64,000 nucleotides of DNA from Paenibacillus albidus. Its GTDB lineage: Bacteria > Bacillota > Bacilli > Paenibacillales > Paenibacillaceae. The translations under genes were made by a program, and so were the position numbers. Positions 42,735 to 51,150 of the stretch are shown here, in pieces (position 1 is the stretch's first letter; every line of letters begins with the position of its first letter). The stretch is taken from contig NZ_BMKR01000004.1 of the NCBI RefSeq assembly GCF_014644435.1, positions 291,029 to 355,028 on the forward strand. The letters are read 5' to 3'. The notes beneath the pieces were generated by a model. The model was not told the DNA's origin. It worked only from the letters and a program-made list of their open reading frames with translations, and searched no databases.

Positions 42735-43508
42735 ATGACTAGCGAACCCGCTACCAATTACTGGAGTACTCAGGCGTATGTCAATAAGGCGGATTATGTT
42801 AAACCGGGAACCGAGATCTTATCCATGCTGCAGCCTGGGCCCAATGAGCGAATTCTGGACGTGGGCTGCGGGAATGGGGACTTAATGGCTGAGGTTGTAG
42901 CAGCCGGAGCGTTACCCGCAGGTATCGATCTTTCGGAGGAAATGGTGAGGCGGGCCAGACAGAAGTACCCTGAATTGAATTTTCAGGCGGAAGATATTTG
43001 TCATTACCGGACAGATGTCCGCTTTGACGCTGTATTCTCCAATGCAGCTTTCCACTGGATCAAGGATGCTCCCGCAGTTGCTCAGTCCATCTGGCTGGCA
43101 CTCCGGGAGGGCGGCCGATTCGTAGCCGAATTTGCCGGCAGTGGCAATGTTGCCGTGCTGACCTCCGCTATGCAGCAGGTGCTGGAGGAGCATGGTTATG
43201 CGTGGGCGGGACGGAACCCCTGGTATCATCCCACCATTGGTGAATACGCCAGCCTGCTGGAGCAGACCGGCTTCCGTGTCACTTTGGCTCAGCACTTCGA
43301 CAGGCCAACTCCGCTAAAGGGGAATACTGGAGTCCGGGGCTGGCTTGACGGGTTCGCCGGTTATTTCTTCAGCGACGTCACCTGTGAAGATCGAGCGACG
43401 ATCTACCGCGCCATTGAGGCAAAGGTTAAGCCACATCTTGAGCGGGGAGGCCAATGGATGGTCGACACCAGCCGATTGCGCATCATAGCCATCAAGGAAT
43501 CCGTTTAA
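42735..43508 (+). CDS. SAM-dependent methyltransferase, trans-aconitate methyltransferase-like
   Basis: 257 residues from the ATG at 42735, chosen for AGGAG ten bases upstream; the open frame back to 42666 has no such site. Motif I reads ILDVGCGNGDL near residue 43, and the acidic residue after strand beta2 is GIDLSEEM. The segment FSNAAFHWIKD is typical of the trans-aconitate methyltransferase/UbiE-like group. It is monocistronic, with its own terminator, so a link to the biosynthetic cluster 1.1 kb upstream is uncertain. The substrate cannot be read from the sequence. Confidence 0.75.
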   Translation: MTSEPATNYWSTQAYVNKADYVKPGTEILSMLQPGPNERILDVGCGNGDLMAEVVAAGALPAGIDLSEEMVRRARQKYPELNFQAEDICHYRTDVRFDAVFSNAAFHWIKDAPAVAQSIWLALREGGRFVAEFAGSGNVAVLTSAMQQVLEEHGYAWAGRNPWYHPTIGEYASLLEQTGFRVTLAQHFDRPTPLKGNTGVRGWLDGFAGYFFSDVTCEDRATIYRAIEAKVKPHLERGGQWMVDTSRLRIIAIKESV

Positions 43509-43526
43509 GGACATTTGTGTCATAAG

Positions 43527-43554
43527 AAGCCGCCTATAACTGGCGGCTTTTTTT
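43527..43554 (+). terminator. Rho-independent terminator of the methyltransferase gene
   Basis: AAGCCGCC (43527-43534) pairs with GGCGGCTT (43542-43549) around a 7-base loop, followed by a T-run. Confidence 0.9.
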
Positions 43555-43720
43555 GTTGCAACGATAACCTTTCTTGTTCTTGAAGGTACTAGAGGGTACA
43601 AAGGTATATGTCGTAATATTATATAGTGATGTCGCATACTCCTACTTAAAAAATACATTCCAGTGTGTTACCTTATTCAATAGATGTCAGGATATTATAT
43701 ATGAATGGGAGGTAATAAAA

Positions 43721-44731
43721 TTGAGTATTCGAATGGGTATGGCCAGTTATTGGCATGTTCATGCCTGGGATTACACCAAGCAGGCGCAAGAGCATCCGGA
43801 TACGGTCATAACGGCTGTATGGGATGAAGATCCGGTCCGTGGCAGGGAAGCCGCCGCCAAGCTGGGGGTTCCTTATTACGAATCATTACAAGACATGCTG
43901 GCACAACCAGACCTGGACGCCATCATCGTGGATGCTCCGACGAACCGTCATAGGGAAGTCATTATCGCCGCAGCCAGAGCGGGCAAACATATTTTCACGG
44001 AAAAAGTGATTGCCCCTTCCCTGCAGGAAGTCCGGGAAATCATGGAGGAGATTGAGCGGAGCGGTGTGAAGCTTACGGTCTCCCTGCCCCGTCTAAACGA
44101 TGGCTATACGCTCGCTATTCAAGACATTCTGGCCCGTGGTCAACTTGGCGACATCACCTATGTAAGAGTACGGCTGTCCCACAATGGTGCGCTGGCCGGG
44201 TGGCTTCCGGAGCATTTTTACAGTCTGGAGCAATGCGGAGGCGGAGCGTTAATCGACCTCGGCTGTCATCCGATGTATTTGACCCGGTTGTTCCTGGGGC
44301 AGGAGGTGACGGGAGTCAGTGCGAATTTCGGCTATGTCACAGGGAAAGAAGTTGAAGACAACGCCGTGGTGACTCTCTTTTCCGGTTCGGGGGCTATCGG
44401 AGTGGTGGAAGCGGGCTTCGTGAACAGCCATTCCCCGTTTACAGTCGAGGTGCACGGCACGGAAGGAACCGTCTTATTTGGAACTCCGGAAGACAAGCTG
44501 CTGCTTAGATCCAATCAAGCGGAGAATCAGGGAGAAGCCTGGATTGAGGTGCCACCGTACAGCCGGCGTGAAAGCGCTTTTGAACAGTGGGTCGGGCATA
44601 TTCAGAACAACACGATTGCGGAAAGCAACCTTCAAATGGCGGTGGAGTTGACGAGTCTGATGGAAGCGGCCAACCGTTCGGCCAAAGAGGGGAACGTCAT
44701 CCGGCCGGAAGCGGTAAGCCTGCAGCCATGA
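43721..44731 (+). CDS. Gfo/Idh/MocA-family oxidoreductase
   Basis: 336 residues. I take TTG at 43721 because GGGAGG lies 7 bp upstream; an ATG at 43733 is the alternative. The family pattern is present: an N-terminal Rossmann domain, the EKV variant of the EKP motif (FTEKVIAP) and the substrate domain GGGALIDLGCHPM with its catalytic His. The N-terminus, MGMASYWHVHAW, is not the usual GxGxxG, suggesting altered cofactor binding. These enzymes oxidise sugars or cyclitols with NAD(P). First gene of a four-gene operon; its stop overlaps the AraC gene. Confidence 0.8.
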   Translation: MSIRMGMASYWHVHAWDYTKQAQEHPDTVITAVWDEDPVRGREAAAKLGVPYYESLQDMLAQPDLDAIIVDAPTNRHREVIIAAARAGKHIFTEKVIAPSLQEVREIMEEIERSGVKLTVSLPRLNDGYTLAIQDILARGQLGDITYVRVRLSHNGALAGWLPEHFYSLEQCGGGALIDLGCHPMYLTRLFLGQEVTGVSANFGYVTGKEVEDNAVVTLFSGSGAIGVVEAGFVNSHSPFTVEVHGTEGTVLFGTPEDKLLLRSNQAENQGEAWIEVPPYSRRESAFEQWVGHIQNNTIAESNLQMAVELTSLMEAANRSAKEGNVIRPEAVSLQP

Positions 44732-45660
44732 ACAGCCTGAAGTTGACTCCCTTCCCGTTTGAGGTCATGTTCGAGAAACAGGATCTCTTGGAGAGGCTCG
44801 ATATTAAGATTACCTGGGGTCAATATGAGATCAAGGTACTGCGGTTTCATTTAACTTCGTTTGAGCCGGGAAGAATCGTTGATTTTCATAATCATGCCGA
44901 ATTTGAATTCCATTTCATTCCGCGGGGGAAAGGTACGGTCATCCTCGAAGATCAGACCTTTTCGTTGTCCGAAGGGATGTTGTACCTGACAGGCCCCGGC
45001 GTCATGCATTACCAGGCAGCCTCAAACGAGGAGGCAATGGACGAATTGTGCCTGCATGTCGACATTATCCGCCATGATTCAGCGAATGCCGATCCTTGGG
45101 AGACGGCGGAAGCGAAGGAATGCATGGAGAAACTAAGCACGCTGCCGCTCAAGCCCGAGCTGGACCGCCACGGGGCGATGAATTGTTTTTTGGAAGCGTA
45201 TGAGGTGTGCGACGGGAAACATAGAGGATATTATACCTCGATTAAACAGCTGGTGATCAGCATTTTGTTAAAAGCGGTGAGAGCTTATGATTCGGGCGAA
45301 ATCGGCACCGAAGCCCCCTTCCGGAATATGGTCGCCTACCGGTATCAATATGCCGTCCAGTATATGGAGGCCAATTCTCCGGCGAGTCTGACGCTGGAAA
45401 ATGTCGCTGAAAAGCTGAACATCAGCCCGCGGCAGCTGCAGCGTATATTTCGCCAGATGAATGCTGACAAGCCTTTCAGCAAAGTGCTGGAGGACATCCG
45501 GTTGACATCCGTCTGCCAGCGGCTCGTGGAGAGCGCCCAGTCCATTGAACAGATCGCCCAGTCGGAGGGATTCTCAAACGCAACCTATCTGCATTCCGTG
45601 TTCCGCAAGCGGCTTGGAATGACGCCAGCGGCCTACCGGAAGACCAAGCAAGCCAAATGA
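44728..45660 (+). CDS. AraC-family transcriptional regulator
   Basis: 310 residues from the ATG at 44728, which overlaps the previous stop (ATGA). The N-terminal half is a cupin-like sensing domain (FHNHAEFEFHFIPRGKG with two histidines). The C-terminal 100 residues carry two helix-turn-helix motifs: LENVAEKLNISPRQLQRIF and IEQIAQSEGFSNATYLHSVF. Such regulators control sugar-use operons, so it most likely controls the flanking dehydrogenase genes in response to their substrate. Confidence 0.85.
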   Translation: MNSLKLTPFPFEVMFEKQDLLERLDIKITWGQYEIKVLRFHLTSFEPGRIVDFHNHAEFEFHFIPRGKGTVILEDQTFSLSEGMLYLTGPGVMHYQAASNEEAMDELCLHVDIIRHDSANADPWETAEAKECMEKLSTLPLKPELDRHGAMNCFLEAYEVCDGKHRGYYTSIKQLVISILLKAVRAYDSGEIGTEAPFRNMVAYRYQYAVQYMEANSPASLTLENVAEKLNISPRQLQRIFRQMNADKPFSKVLEDIRLTSVCQRLVESAQSIEQIAQSEGFSNATYLHSVFRKRLGMTPAAYRKTKQAK

Positions 45661-45684
45661 TATCGAATTAGAGGAGGAAATAAA

Positions 45685-46767
45685 ATGAGTAAAGTATATC
45701 AAGTAGGGATTGTAGGGTGCGGCGGGATCGCTAACGGTAAACATCTGCCCAGCTTAATCAAATTGAACAACGTAGAGTTGACTGCTTTTTGCGATATTGT
45801 TGTGGAGCGGGCGGAGGAAGCCGCTGCCAAATACGGAAGTGAAACCGCCAGGGTATATAGCGATTACCGGGAAATGCTCGAGAAGGAAGCGCTGGATATC
45901 GTACACGTGCTGACTCCGAACGACTCCCATGCCGAAATTGCCATCGCTGCGCTTGAGGCCGGCAATCATGTGATGTGCGAGAAGCCGATGGCGAAGACGG
46001 CGGAGGATGCCAGAAGGATGGTCGAAGCGGCGAAACGAACGGGAAAAAAGCTTACGATCGGATACAACAACCGTTTCCGCGCGGACAGCATGTATTTGAA
46101 GAAGTTATGCGAGGATGGCGACCTCGGACATATTTATTTAGCCAAAGCTCATGCGATCCGGAGAAGGGCCGTACCGACCTGGGGTGTGTTTTTGGATGAA
46201 GAGAAGCAGGGTGGAGGTCCATTGATCGACATCGGCACCCATGCGCTGGATCTGACACTTTGGATGATGGATAACTACAAGCCTAAAGTTGTACTGGGGA
46301 CGAAATACCATGAGTTGTCCCAAAAAGAAAATGCCGCAAATGCCTGGGGACCTTGGGATCCTAAAAAGTTCACGGTAGAAGACTCCGCGTTTGGGATGAT
46401 TGTCATGGAAAACGGCGCCACTGTCATGCTGGAGTCCAGTTGGGCCATCAATTCTCTTGAGGTGGATGAAGCCAAATGCAGCTTAAGCGGTTCGGCAGCA
46501 GGGGCGGACATGAAGAACGGGCTGCGCATCAATGGAGAGGAGCATGGGCGTCTGTACACCAAGGAAATTGACCTGGGTTCAGGCGGTGTTGCCTTCTATG
46601 ACGGCAAGGCCGAAAATGCGGCTGACGTCGAGATGAGAAGCTGGATTGAAGCGGTTGATCAGGACCTGGAGCCCGTGGTCACGCCGGAGCAGGCTTGTGT
46701 GGTATCCGAAATTCTGGAGGCGATCTACGAATCGGCGCGGACCGGCAAGGCCGTATATATGAACTGA
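45685..46767 (+). CDS. Gfo/Idh/MocA-family oxidoreductase
   Basis: 360 residues behind GAGGAGG. The Rossmann motif is GIVGCGGIANGKH at the N-terminus, the cofactor loop is CEKPMAK and the catalytic region is GGGPLIDIGTHALD. This is a standard full-length family member, probably NAD-dependent and acting on a sugar or inositol derivative. It lies 24 bp downstream of the AraC gene, in the same direction as two related dehydrogenases, implying sequential oxidation or epimerisation of one substrate. Confidence 0.85.
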   Translation: MSKVYQVGIVGCGGIANGKHLPSLIKLNNVELTAFCDIVVERAEEAAAKYGSETARVYSDYREMLEKEALDIVHVLTPNDSHAEIAIAALEAGNHVMCEKPMAKTAEDARRMVEAAKRTGKKLTIGYNNRFRADSMYLKKLCEDGDLGHIYLAKAHAIRRRAVPTWGVFLDEEKQGGGPLIDIGTHALDLTLWMMDNYKPKVVLGTKYHELSQKENAANAWGPWDPKKFTVEDSAFGMIVMENGATVMLESSWAINSLEVDEAKCSLSGSAAGADMKNGLRINGEEHGRLYTKEIDLGSGGVAFYDGKAENAADVEMRSWIEAVDQDLEPVVTPEQACVVSEILEAIYESARTGKAVYMN

Positions 46768-46807
46768 TCCCTCGCGGAAAAAGCGGGGGACGTGGAGGAG
46801 ACACTTT

Positions 46808-47875
46808 ATGAATGAGTTTGTCAAACATTCTGTCGTGATCGTGGGCTACGGAGGCATGGGCAGCTACCATGCCAAATTAATCAAGGACAATGGACGGCTG
46901 GCGGTGGTCGGAACCTATGATACCGACGCCCGGCGTGGAGAGGCTTCCGAAAAGGAGGGTTACCCGGCTTACCCAAGCTACGATGCTGTATTGAATGACC
47001 CGGCGGTAGAGACGATTCTTATCGCTACGCCGAACGATGTACACAAGGAACTGGCTGTGCGGGCTTTTGCGGCGGGGAAGCATGTCATTTGCGAGAAACC
47101 GGTGACGATGTCCGTGGAGGATTTCAAGGAAATGACTGCGGCGGCGGAGCGTGCAAATCGGGTCTTGATGGTACACCAGAACCGGCGCTGGGATGAGGAT
47201 TTTCTCATTATCAAGCAGATGTATGAGCAAAAGACGATCGGCGAGCTGTTCCAAATCGAATCGAGAGTTCACGGGGCCAACGGCATTCCGGGAGACTGGA
47301 GACATCTCGAAGTCCATGGCGGTGGCATGCTGCTGGATTGGGGCGTTCATTTGCTGGATCAGCTAGTATTTATGGTGGACAGCAAAATCACCAGCGTGAG
47401 CAGCAGGCTCAGCTTTATTTTGGGCGATGATGTGGATGACGGATTTGAAGCGCTGCTGCAGTTTGAGAATGGTCTTTCCGCGCGGGTCGAGGTCGGGACG
47501 ACAAATTTCATAACGCTGCCCCGCTGGTACGTGAAGGGAACGGAAGGCACCGGCATGATCGAGGACTGGTCCATGGTCGGCCGGATCGTAACCCGGAACC
47601 GTGAGGTGGAGCATGTGGAACCCAAACCGATCCAGGCGGGCGTCGGTTTGACCAAAACGATGGCTCCGCCATCGGAATCGGCAACCCTGACGGGGGCGCT
47701 GCCGGAACCGTTCCGCCAGCCGAGCAGTTTTTATGACAATTATGTATCGGTTCTAGAGGGGACAGGGAATCCGATTGTCAAAAACGATGAAGTCCTTCGG
47801 GTGCTGAACCTGATCGAGGCGATTTTCCGCTCTGCGCGGGGCGGTGAAACGGTTAAGAATTTTGATTTTTATTGA
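46808..47875 (+). CDS. Gfo/Idh/MocA-family oxidoreductase
   Basis: 355 residues, preceded by GTGGAGGAG. The nucleotide-binding motif is VGYGGMGSYH, the cofactor loop is CEKPVTM and the catalytic region is GGGMLLDWGVHLLDQ. It is the last gene of the dehydrogenase/AraC operon and ends just before a long terminator hairpin. Its closest functional partner is probably the gene at 45685, with a 40-bp gap. The exact substrate is unknown. Confidence 0.85.
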   Translation: MNEFVKHSVVIVGYGGMGSYHAKLIKDNGRLAVVGTYDTDARRGEASEKEGYPAYPSYDAVLNDPAVETILIATPNDVHKELAVRAFAAGKHVICEKPVTMSVEDFKEMTAAAERANRVLMVHQNRRWDEDFLIIKQMYEQKTIGELFQIESRVHGANGIPGDWRHLEVHGGGMLLDWGVHLLDQLVFMVDSKITSVSSRLSFILGDDVDDGFEALLQFENGLSARVEVGTTNFITLPRWYVKGTEGTGMIEDWSMVGRIVTRNREVEHVEPKPIQAGVGLTKTMAPPSESATLTGALPEPFRQPSSFYDNYVSVLEGTGNPIVKNDEVLRVLNLIEAIFRSARGGETVKNFDFY

Positions 47876-47887
47876 TAAAAAGCAGCA

Positions 47888-47937
47888 GGTAATACCCCGG
47901 TCTTATAATCCATAGGACCGGGGTATTACCTTTATTT
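47888..47937 (+). terminator. Long terminator hairpin of the dehydrogenase operon
   Basis: A perfect 15-bp stem (47888-47902 with 47916-47930; arm GGTAATACCCCGGTC) is followed by TTTATTTT. Confidence 0.9.
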
Positions 47938-47999
47938 TGAACAAATCGAACAGCGGAATCGATACTGATCTAACTCGAGACGCGTCATGCCGCGCTCAA

Positions 48000-48512
48000 T
48001 TATGCGTGATGTATTCTCGGCATGGGCAGCGGTTCCTTTCCTAGCTCGGCCCATACATATTTTAGCAACAGCTCCGTCTTCAGCCGTTCATATTCCGGTT
48101 CGTCCCACAGATATTCTGATTTTATCTCGCCCTCAAGCGCACGTTTGCATAGCTGTGACACCTGGTTCGGGAAGTAATGACTTTTTGCGACCTCGGTAAA
48201 CACCTCGTTGTTTGGCCAGTGCAATTCCTTCACGCTGGCGTTCTCGAATCAAGGCACGCTCAAACTCTGAAAAAGCCCCCATCACCGACAGCATAAGGTT
48301 GGACATAGGTGATTCTTCACCATCCATACTATGGAATCACCACTATATCTCCTTCGCGTACAAACGCGAATAATGCTTCTAGTTGCGGTCTGTTGGTATC
48401 TTTACCGGATGCTTTATCCCGTAAACAGCCGATCTAACTGAACTTGTTCTAATTGCCTTTCTGGATTCTGATCAAAGCTACTTACTCGGACATAACCAAT
48501 GCGACCATCCAT
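48000..48512 (-). pseudogene. Broken serine resolvase/invertase with an unrelated tail
   Basis: Reading the minus strand from ATG at 48512 gives MDGRIGYVRVSSFDQNPERQ, the N-terminus of Tn3-type resolvases with its catalytic Ser. The frame then stops, continues in another frame (DKASGKDTNRPQLEALF, then VREGDIVVIP and a stop), lacks the middle, and resumes near 48320 with SPMSNLMLSVMGAFSEFERA and IRERQREGIALAKQRG. A further frameshift follows before QVSQLCKRALEGE. The last 40 codons (about 48000-48110, EPEYERLKTELLLKYVWAEL) are not resolvase; they recall the C-terminus of sulfatases, so the remnant may be chimeric. No intact protein is made. Confidence 0.75.
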
Positions 48513-48578
48513 ACCGAAATAAACTATTCTTTTTTGGTAGAATCAACCACGAAAGGATAGTTTTTTTTATGGACCTAG

Positions 48579-48586
48579 ATATTACA
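48579..48586. repeat. 8-bp direct repeat at left end of the transposon-like element
   Basis: ATATTACA directly abuts the GGGGG end of the left inverted repeat. The same 8 bases directly follow the right end at 53159-53166. Confidence 0.75.
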
Positions 48587-48625
48587 GGGGGCCAGTCAAC
48601 GAAATGACGTAAAACCCACGCTAAT
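48587..48625 (+). repeat. Left terminal inverted repeat
   Basis: It starts GGGGGCCAGTCAAC and ends CCCACGCTAAT. It matches the reverse complement of 53121-53158 with one 1-base gap. Confidence 0.65.
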
Positions 48626-48670
48626 ATAATATTTGGAAATAGAATATCAATTTTGAAATGCCTACACGTC

Positions 48671-48706
48671 CTCAGCGTATATTTACGTTAAATTGGCGGC
48701 TCCACC
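48671..48706 (-). repeat. Third, degenerate copy of the transposon end
   Basis: Read on the minus strand it contains TTTAACGTAAATATACGCTG, very close to the inner part of the right end (TTTAACGAAAATATACGCTA). With the left repeat it encloses only about 45 bp, like a miniature (MITE-sized) element of about 120 bp nested at the left end. Confidence 0.55.
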
Positions 48707-48734
48707 AGTCTTTTATCGTTAAGCAAAATCGCGA

Positions 48735-49394
48735 TCAGTATGATGGTTGATTTTCGTTTTGAACGGTACGTGGTGCATAAGCGCAAAGAAAGACGCGTAC
48801 GCCTTCAGTGATGATACGTTTGGTTTGTTCCTCCTCTAATGTCCCGGTTTTTCTCGGTTGATTAAATACCAATAAAAACGTTAATGCTGCGAAGTGCTTT
48901 GCAGCCATTTTAGGATCAAGCACATCGAGCAATCCGTTTTGTCCAAACTCTGTAAACCTCCTGATAATCCCCTCTTCAGTTGCGTTATCCAGCCTTTCAA
49001 AAAACGAGTCTGGCAGGTTGGCGGCTTCCACCATAACCAGACGGATCAAAGCAATGTAATCGGACGAACCGTTCGCAGAAGCTACGATTTGTTTGCAAAA
49101 TAAGATGAGCGCCTGCTCCAGATCCTCGAATTCCCAGAGGTGGTCTGAAATCCCTTGCTCAATCATGTCCAGAACCGCCGAACTGGATACTTCCACAACG
49201 GCAAGCAGTAGGTTCTGTTTGTCGCCATAATAATCATAAACTGTCCGTTTGGAAACTCCCGCTTTAGCTGCGACCGCATCGACGCTGGAACGATCAAACC
49301 CATCTGAAAGAAACAGGTCTCGTGCCGCCGCAATAATTTTAGCTCGTTTGTCTGAAGAGCCTTTGCGGATTTTCTTATTTTCCGTATTATCCAT
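48735..49394 (-). CDS. TetR/AcrR-family repressor
   Basis: 219 residues. The N-terminal helix-turn-helix is clear: KIIAAARDLFLSDGFDRSSV followed by AAKAGVSKRTVYDYYGDKQN. The C-terminal ligand domain (about residues 80-210) is helical with no motif that fixes the ligand. It is divergent from the FAD monooxygenase gene; a palindrome in the shared intergenic region overlaps that gene's promoter, so it probably represses the monooxygenase and exporter genes and also itself. It is carried inside the transposon-like element. Confidence 0.9.
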   Translation of the reverse strand: MDNTENKKIRKGSSDKRAKIIAAARDLFLSDGFDRSSVDAVAAKAGVSKRTVYDYYGDKQNLLLAVVEVSSSAVLDMIEQGISDHLWEFEDLEQALILFCKQIVASANGSSDYIALIRLVMVEAANLPDSFFERLDNATEEGIIRRFTEFGQNGLLDVLDPKMAAKHFAALTFLLVFNQPRKTGTLEEEQTKRIITEGVRVFLCAYAPRTVQNENQPSY

Positions 49395-49446
49395 TCTTAC
49401 GTTTCCCCCTTATAGGTATACTATCAGAAATCGATTAGAGTCCTGC

Positions 49447-49475
49447 TTTACAAACTACACTGTACGGTGTAGTAT
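49447..49475 (+). promoter_or_regulatory. Promoter of the FAD monooxygenase gene with embedded TetR operator
   Basis: -35 TTTACA (49447-49452) and -10 TAGTAT (49470-49475) are separated by 17 bp. Between and over them lies the palindrome ACTACAC-TGTACG-GTGTAGT (49454-49473), with 7-bp perfect arms. This is the classic layout of a TetR-family operator that blocks RNA polymerase. Confidence 0.75.
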
Positions 49476-49520
49476 AACAAATGTAGCATATCAAATCAAT
49501 GATAAAGGAGGATTCTATCC

Positions 49521-51086
49521 ATGAATACCCTGCCGTCTTTTGTTGATGTTCTCATTGTCGGGGCCGGACCCACAGGGCTTACACTTGCCTGCGACCTTGC
49601 CCGTCGAAACGTCGACCATCGTATTATTGAACGAAGCACCTTATATAACGTTGCATCTCGCGCCAAAGGAATCCAGCCTCGCTCGCTTGAAGTCGTCGAT
49701 GATTTGGAGGCCGTTCACTACATTATTGACACAGGTGTTGTGGATTTGCCTGTTCGTTATTATACCGCAGATGGCAGGAGTGTGGACAAGCCGGCTATTA
49801 CCGTTGCAGCCAGCGCCGAACTTGAGACACCCTATCGTGATCCGGTCTGGATTGCTCAATTTGATGTGGAAAAAGCATTGCGCGACCGATATGCAGTGCT
49901 TGGCGGTCAAGTTGAGTTGGGCATGGAAGCTGTAGGGCTTGTTCAGGATTTGGATGGTGTAACGGTAACCGTGAATACACCACAAGGAGAAGAGCAAATT
50001 CGCGCTCGTTATGTAGTCGGCGCTGACGGGGGCAAAAGCAATATCCGCAAGTTTATTCACTTGCCGCTGGTTGGGGAAACACACGATCATGAGCGATGGT
50101 ATCTTGGCGATGTACGATTGGAAGGGTTAGATCGTGACCATATCCATATCTGGACATCTTCGGAGGGGATGGTCGGGGTGACACCGCTGCCGAAATCCGA
50201 TATTTGGCAACTGCAGGCTACAATTCCGGCAGACATCGAAGAACCAGATCAGCCGTCGCTAGAGGCGTATCAAGCCATGTTTGACCGTCGCGCCGGGGCC
50301 GGACGTGTTCGGCTCACGGATGCTTCCTGGCTGTCCATCTACCGGGTCAACGTCCGTATGGTTGAATGTTACCGCAACGGCCGGGTTTTCCTTGCCGGTG
50401 ATGCTGCTCATGTTCATTCGCCGGCCGGCGGTCAAGGCATGAATACGGGGATGCAGGACGCGTACAACCTCGGCTGGAAGCTGGCGGCTATCATACGCGG
50501 AGCGGACACTGCCTTACTCGACACGTACGATGAGGAGCGCCGCCCTGTGGCTCAAGCCGTGCTCGAGGACAGCACGAAGAAGATGGGAGGGGTCGTAGGA
50601 ACGGCGACTGAAGGCGGAGGGTTGTCCCAATCCTTGAGCACCATATCCGACGATCTGACGAGTGGGCTTCTCATTTCCTATCGGTCAAGTTCTCTTACCT
50701 GTCCGTCTGCTCGAACAAATGTTATCCGTTCATTTCCTGGAGATCGTGCTCCTAATGCTACGGGCCTGCAAGGCACCGGGTTTGCAGGAAGTGTCTTTGA
50801 CCTATTGCGCGGCCCGCACTGGACGCTTTTGGTTTTTGCAAACTGCATCGATCCTTCTCTGAAGAACTTCACCAACGACGAACTCCATGTGCATTATATC
50901 CTGCCATCAAAGCCGGAGGGGGCGGAAGGCATAATAGACACAGCAGGGAATGCCTATCGAATTTACGATGTAGCAAGTAAAGAACTCGTATTGATTCGTC
51001 CCGACGGTTACATCGCACTGCGTACCTCCATTGAGGATACCGCATCGATCTTGAATTACTTGAATTTCATTTATCGCGAAAACTGA
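49521..51086 (+). CDS. FAD-dependent monooxygenase (class A aromatic hydroxylase type)
   Basis: 521 residues behind AAAGGAGG. The FAD-binding motif is VLIVGAGPTGLTLACDLA, the second signature is GADGGKSNIRK (DG motif), and the third is VFLAGDAAHVHSPAGGQGMN. The C-terminal 120 residues are the thioredoxin-like tail of the PheA/TfdB group. Relatives hydroxylate phenols, polyketides or rifampicin. With a TetR regulator and an ABC exporter on the same mobile element, drug inactivation is the likeliest role, but the substrate cannot be read from sequence. Confidence 0.85.
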   Translation: MNTLPSFVDVLIVGAGPTGLTLACDLARRNVDHRIIERSTLYNVASRAKGIQPRSLEVVDDLEAVHYIIDTGVVDLPVRYYTADGRSVDKPAITVAASAELETPYRDPVWIAQFDVEKALRDRYAVLGGQVELGMEAVGLVQDLDGVTVTVNTPQGEEQIRARYVVGADGGKSNIRKFIHLPLVGETHDHERWYLGDVRLEGLDRDHIHIWTSSEGMVGVTPLPKSDIWQLQATIPADIEEPDQPSLEAYQAMFDRRAGAGRVRLTDASWLSIYRVNVRMVECYRNGRVFLAGDAAHVHSPAGGQGMNTGMQDAYNLGWKLAAIIRGADTALLDTYDEERRPVAQAVLEDSTKKMGGVVGTATEGGGLSQSLSTISDDLTSGLLISYRSSSLTCPSARTNVIRSFPGDRAPNATGLQGTGFAGSVFDLLRGPHWTLLVFANCIDPSLKNFTNDELHVHYILPSKPEGAEGIIDTAGNAYRIYDVASKELVLIRPDGYIALRTSIEDTASILNYLNFIYREN

Positions 51087-51150
51087 TTTGGAAAAGCCGC
51101 CACTTTTAATGAACCGAGTTTAAATTGATGATATGGGAAGGACTGTTTCT

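Noticed and set aside
42735..43508. Methyltransferase as a tailoring gene of the biosynthetic cluster
   Set aside because: It is separated from clbL by 1.1 kb, a low-GC gene and repeats, and it has its own terminator. Colibactin pathways have no such methyltransferase.
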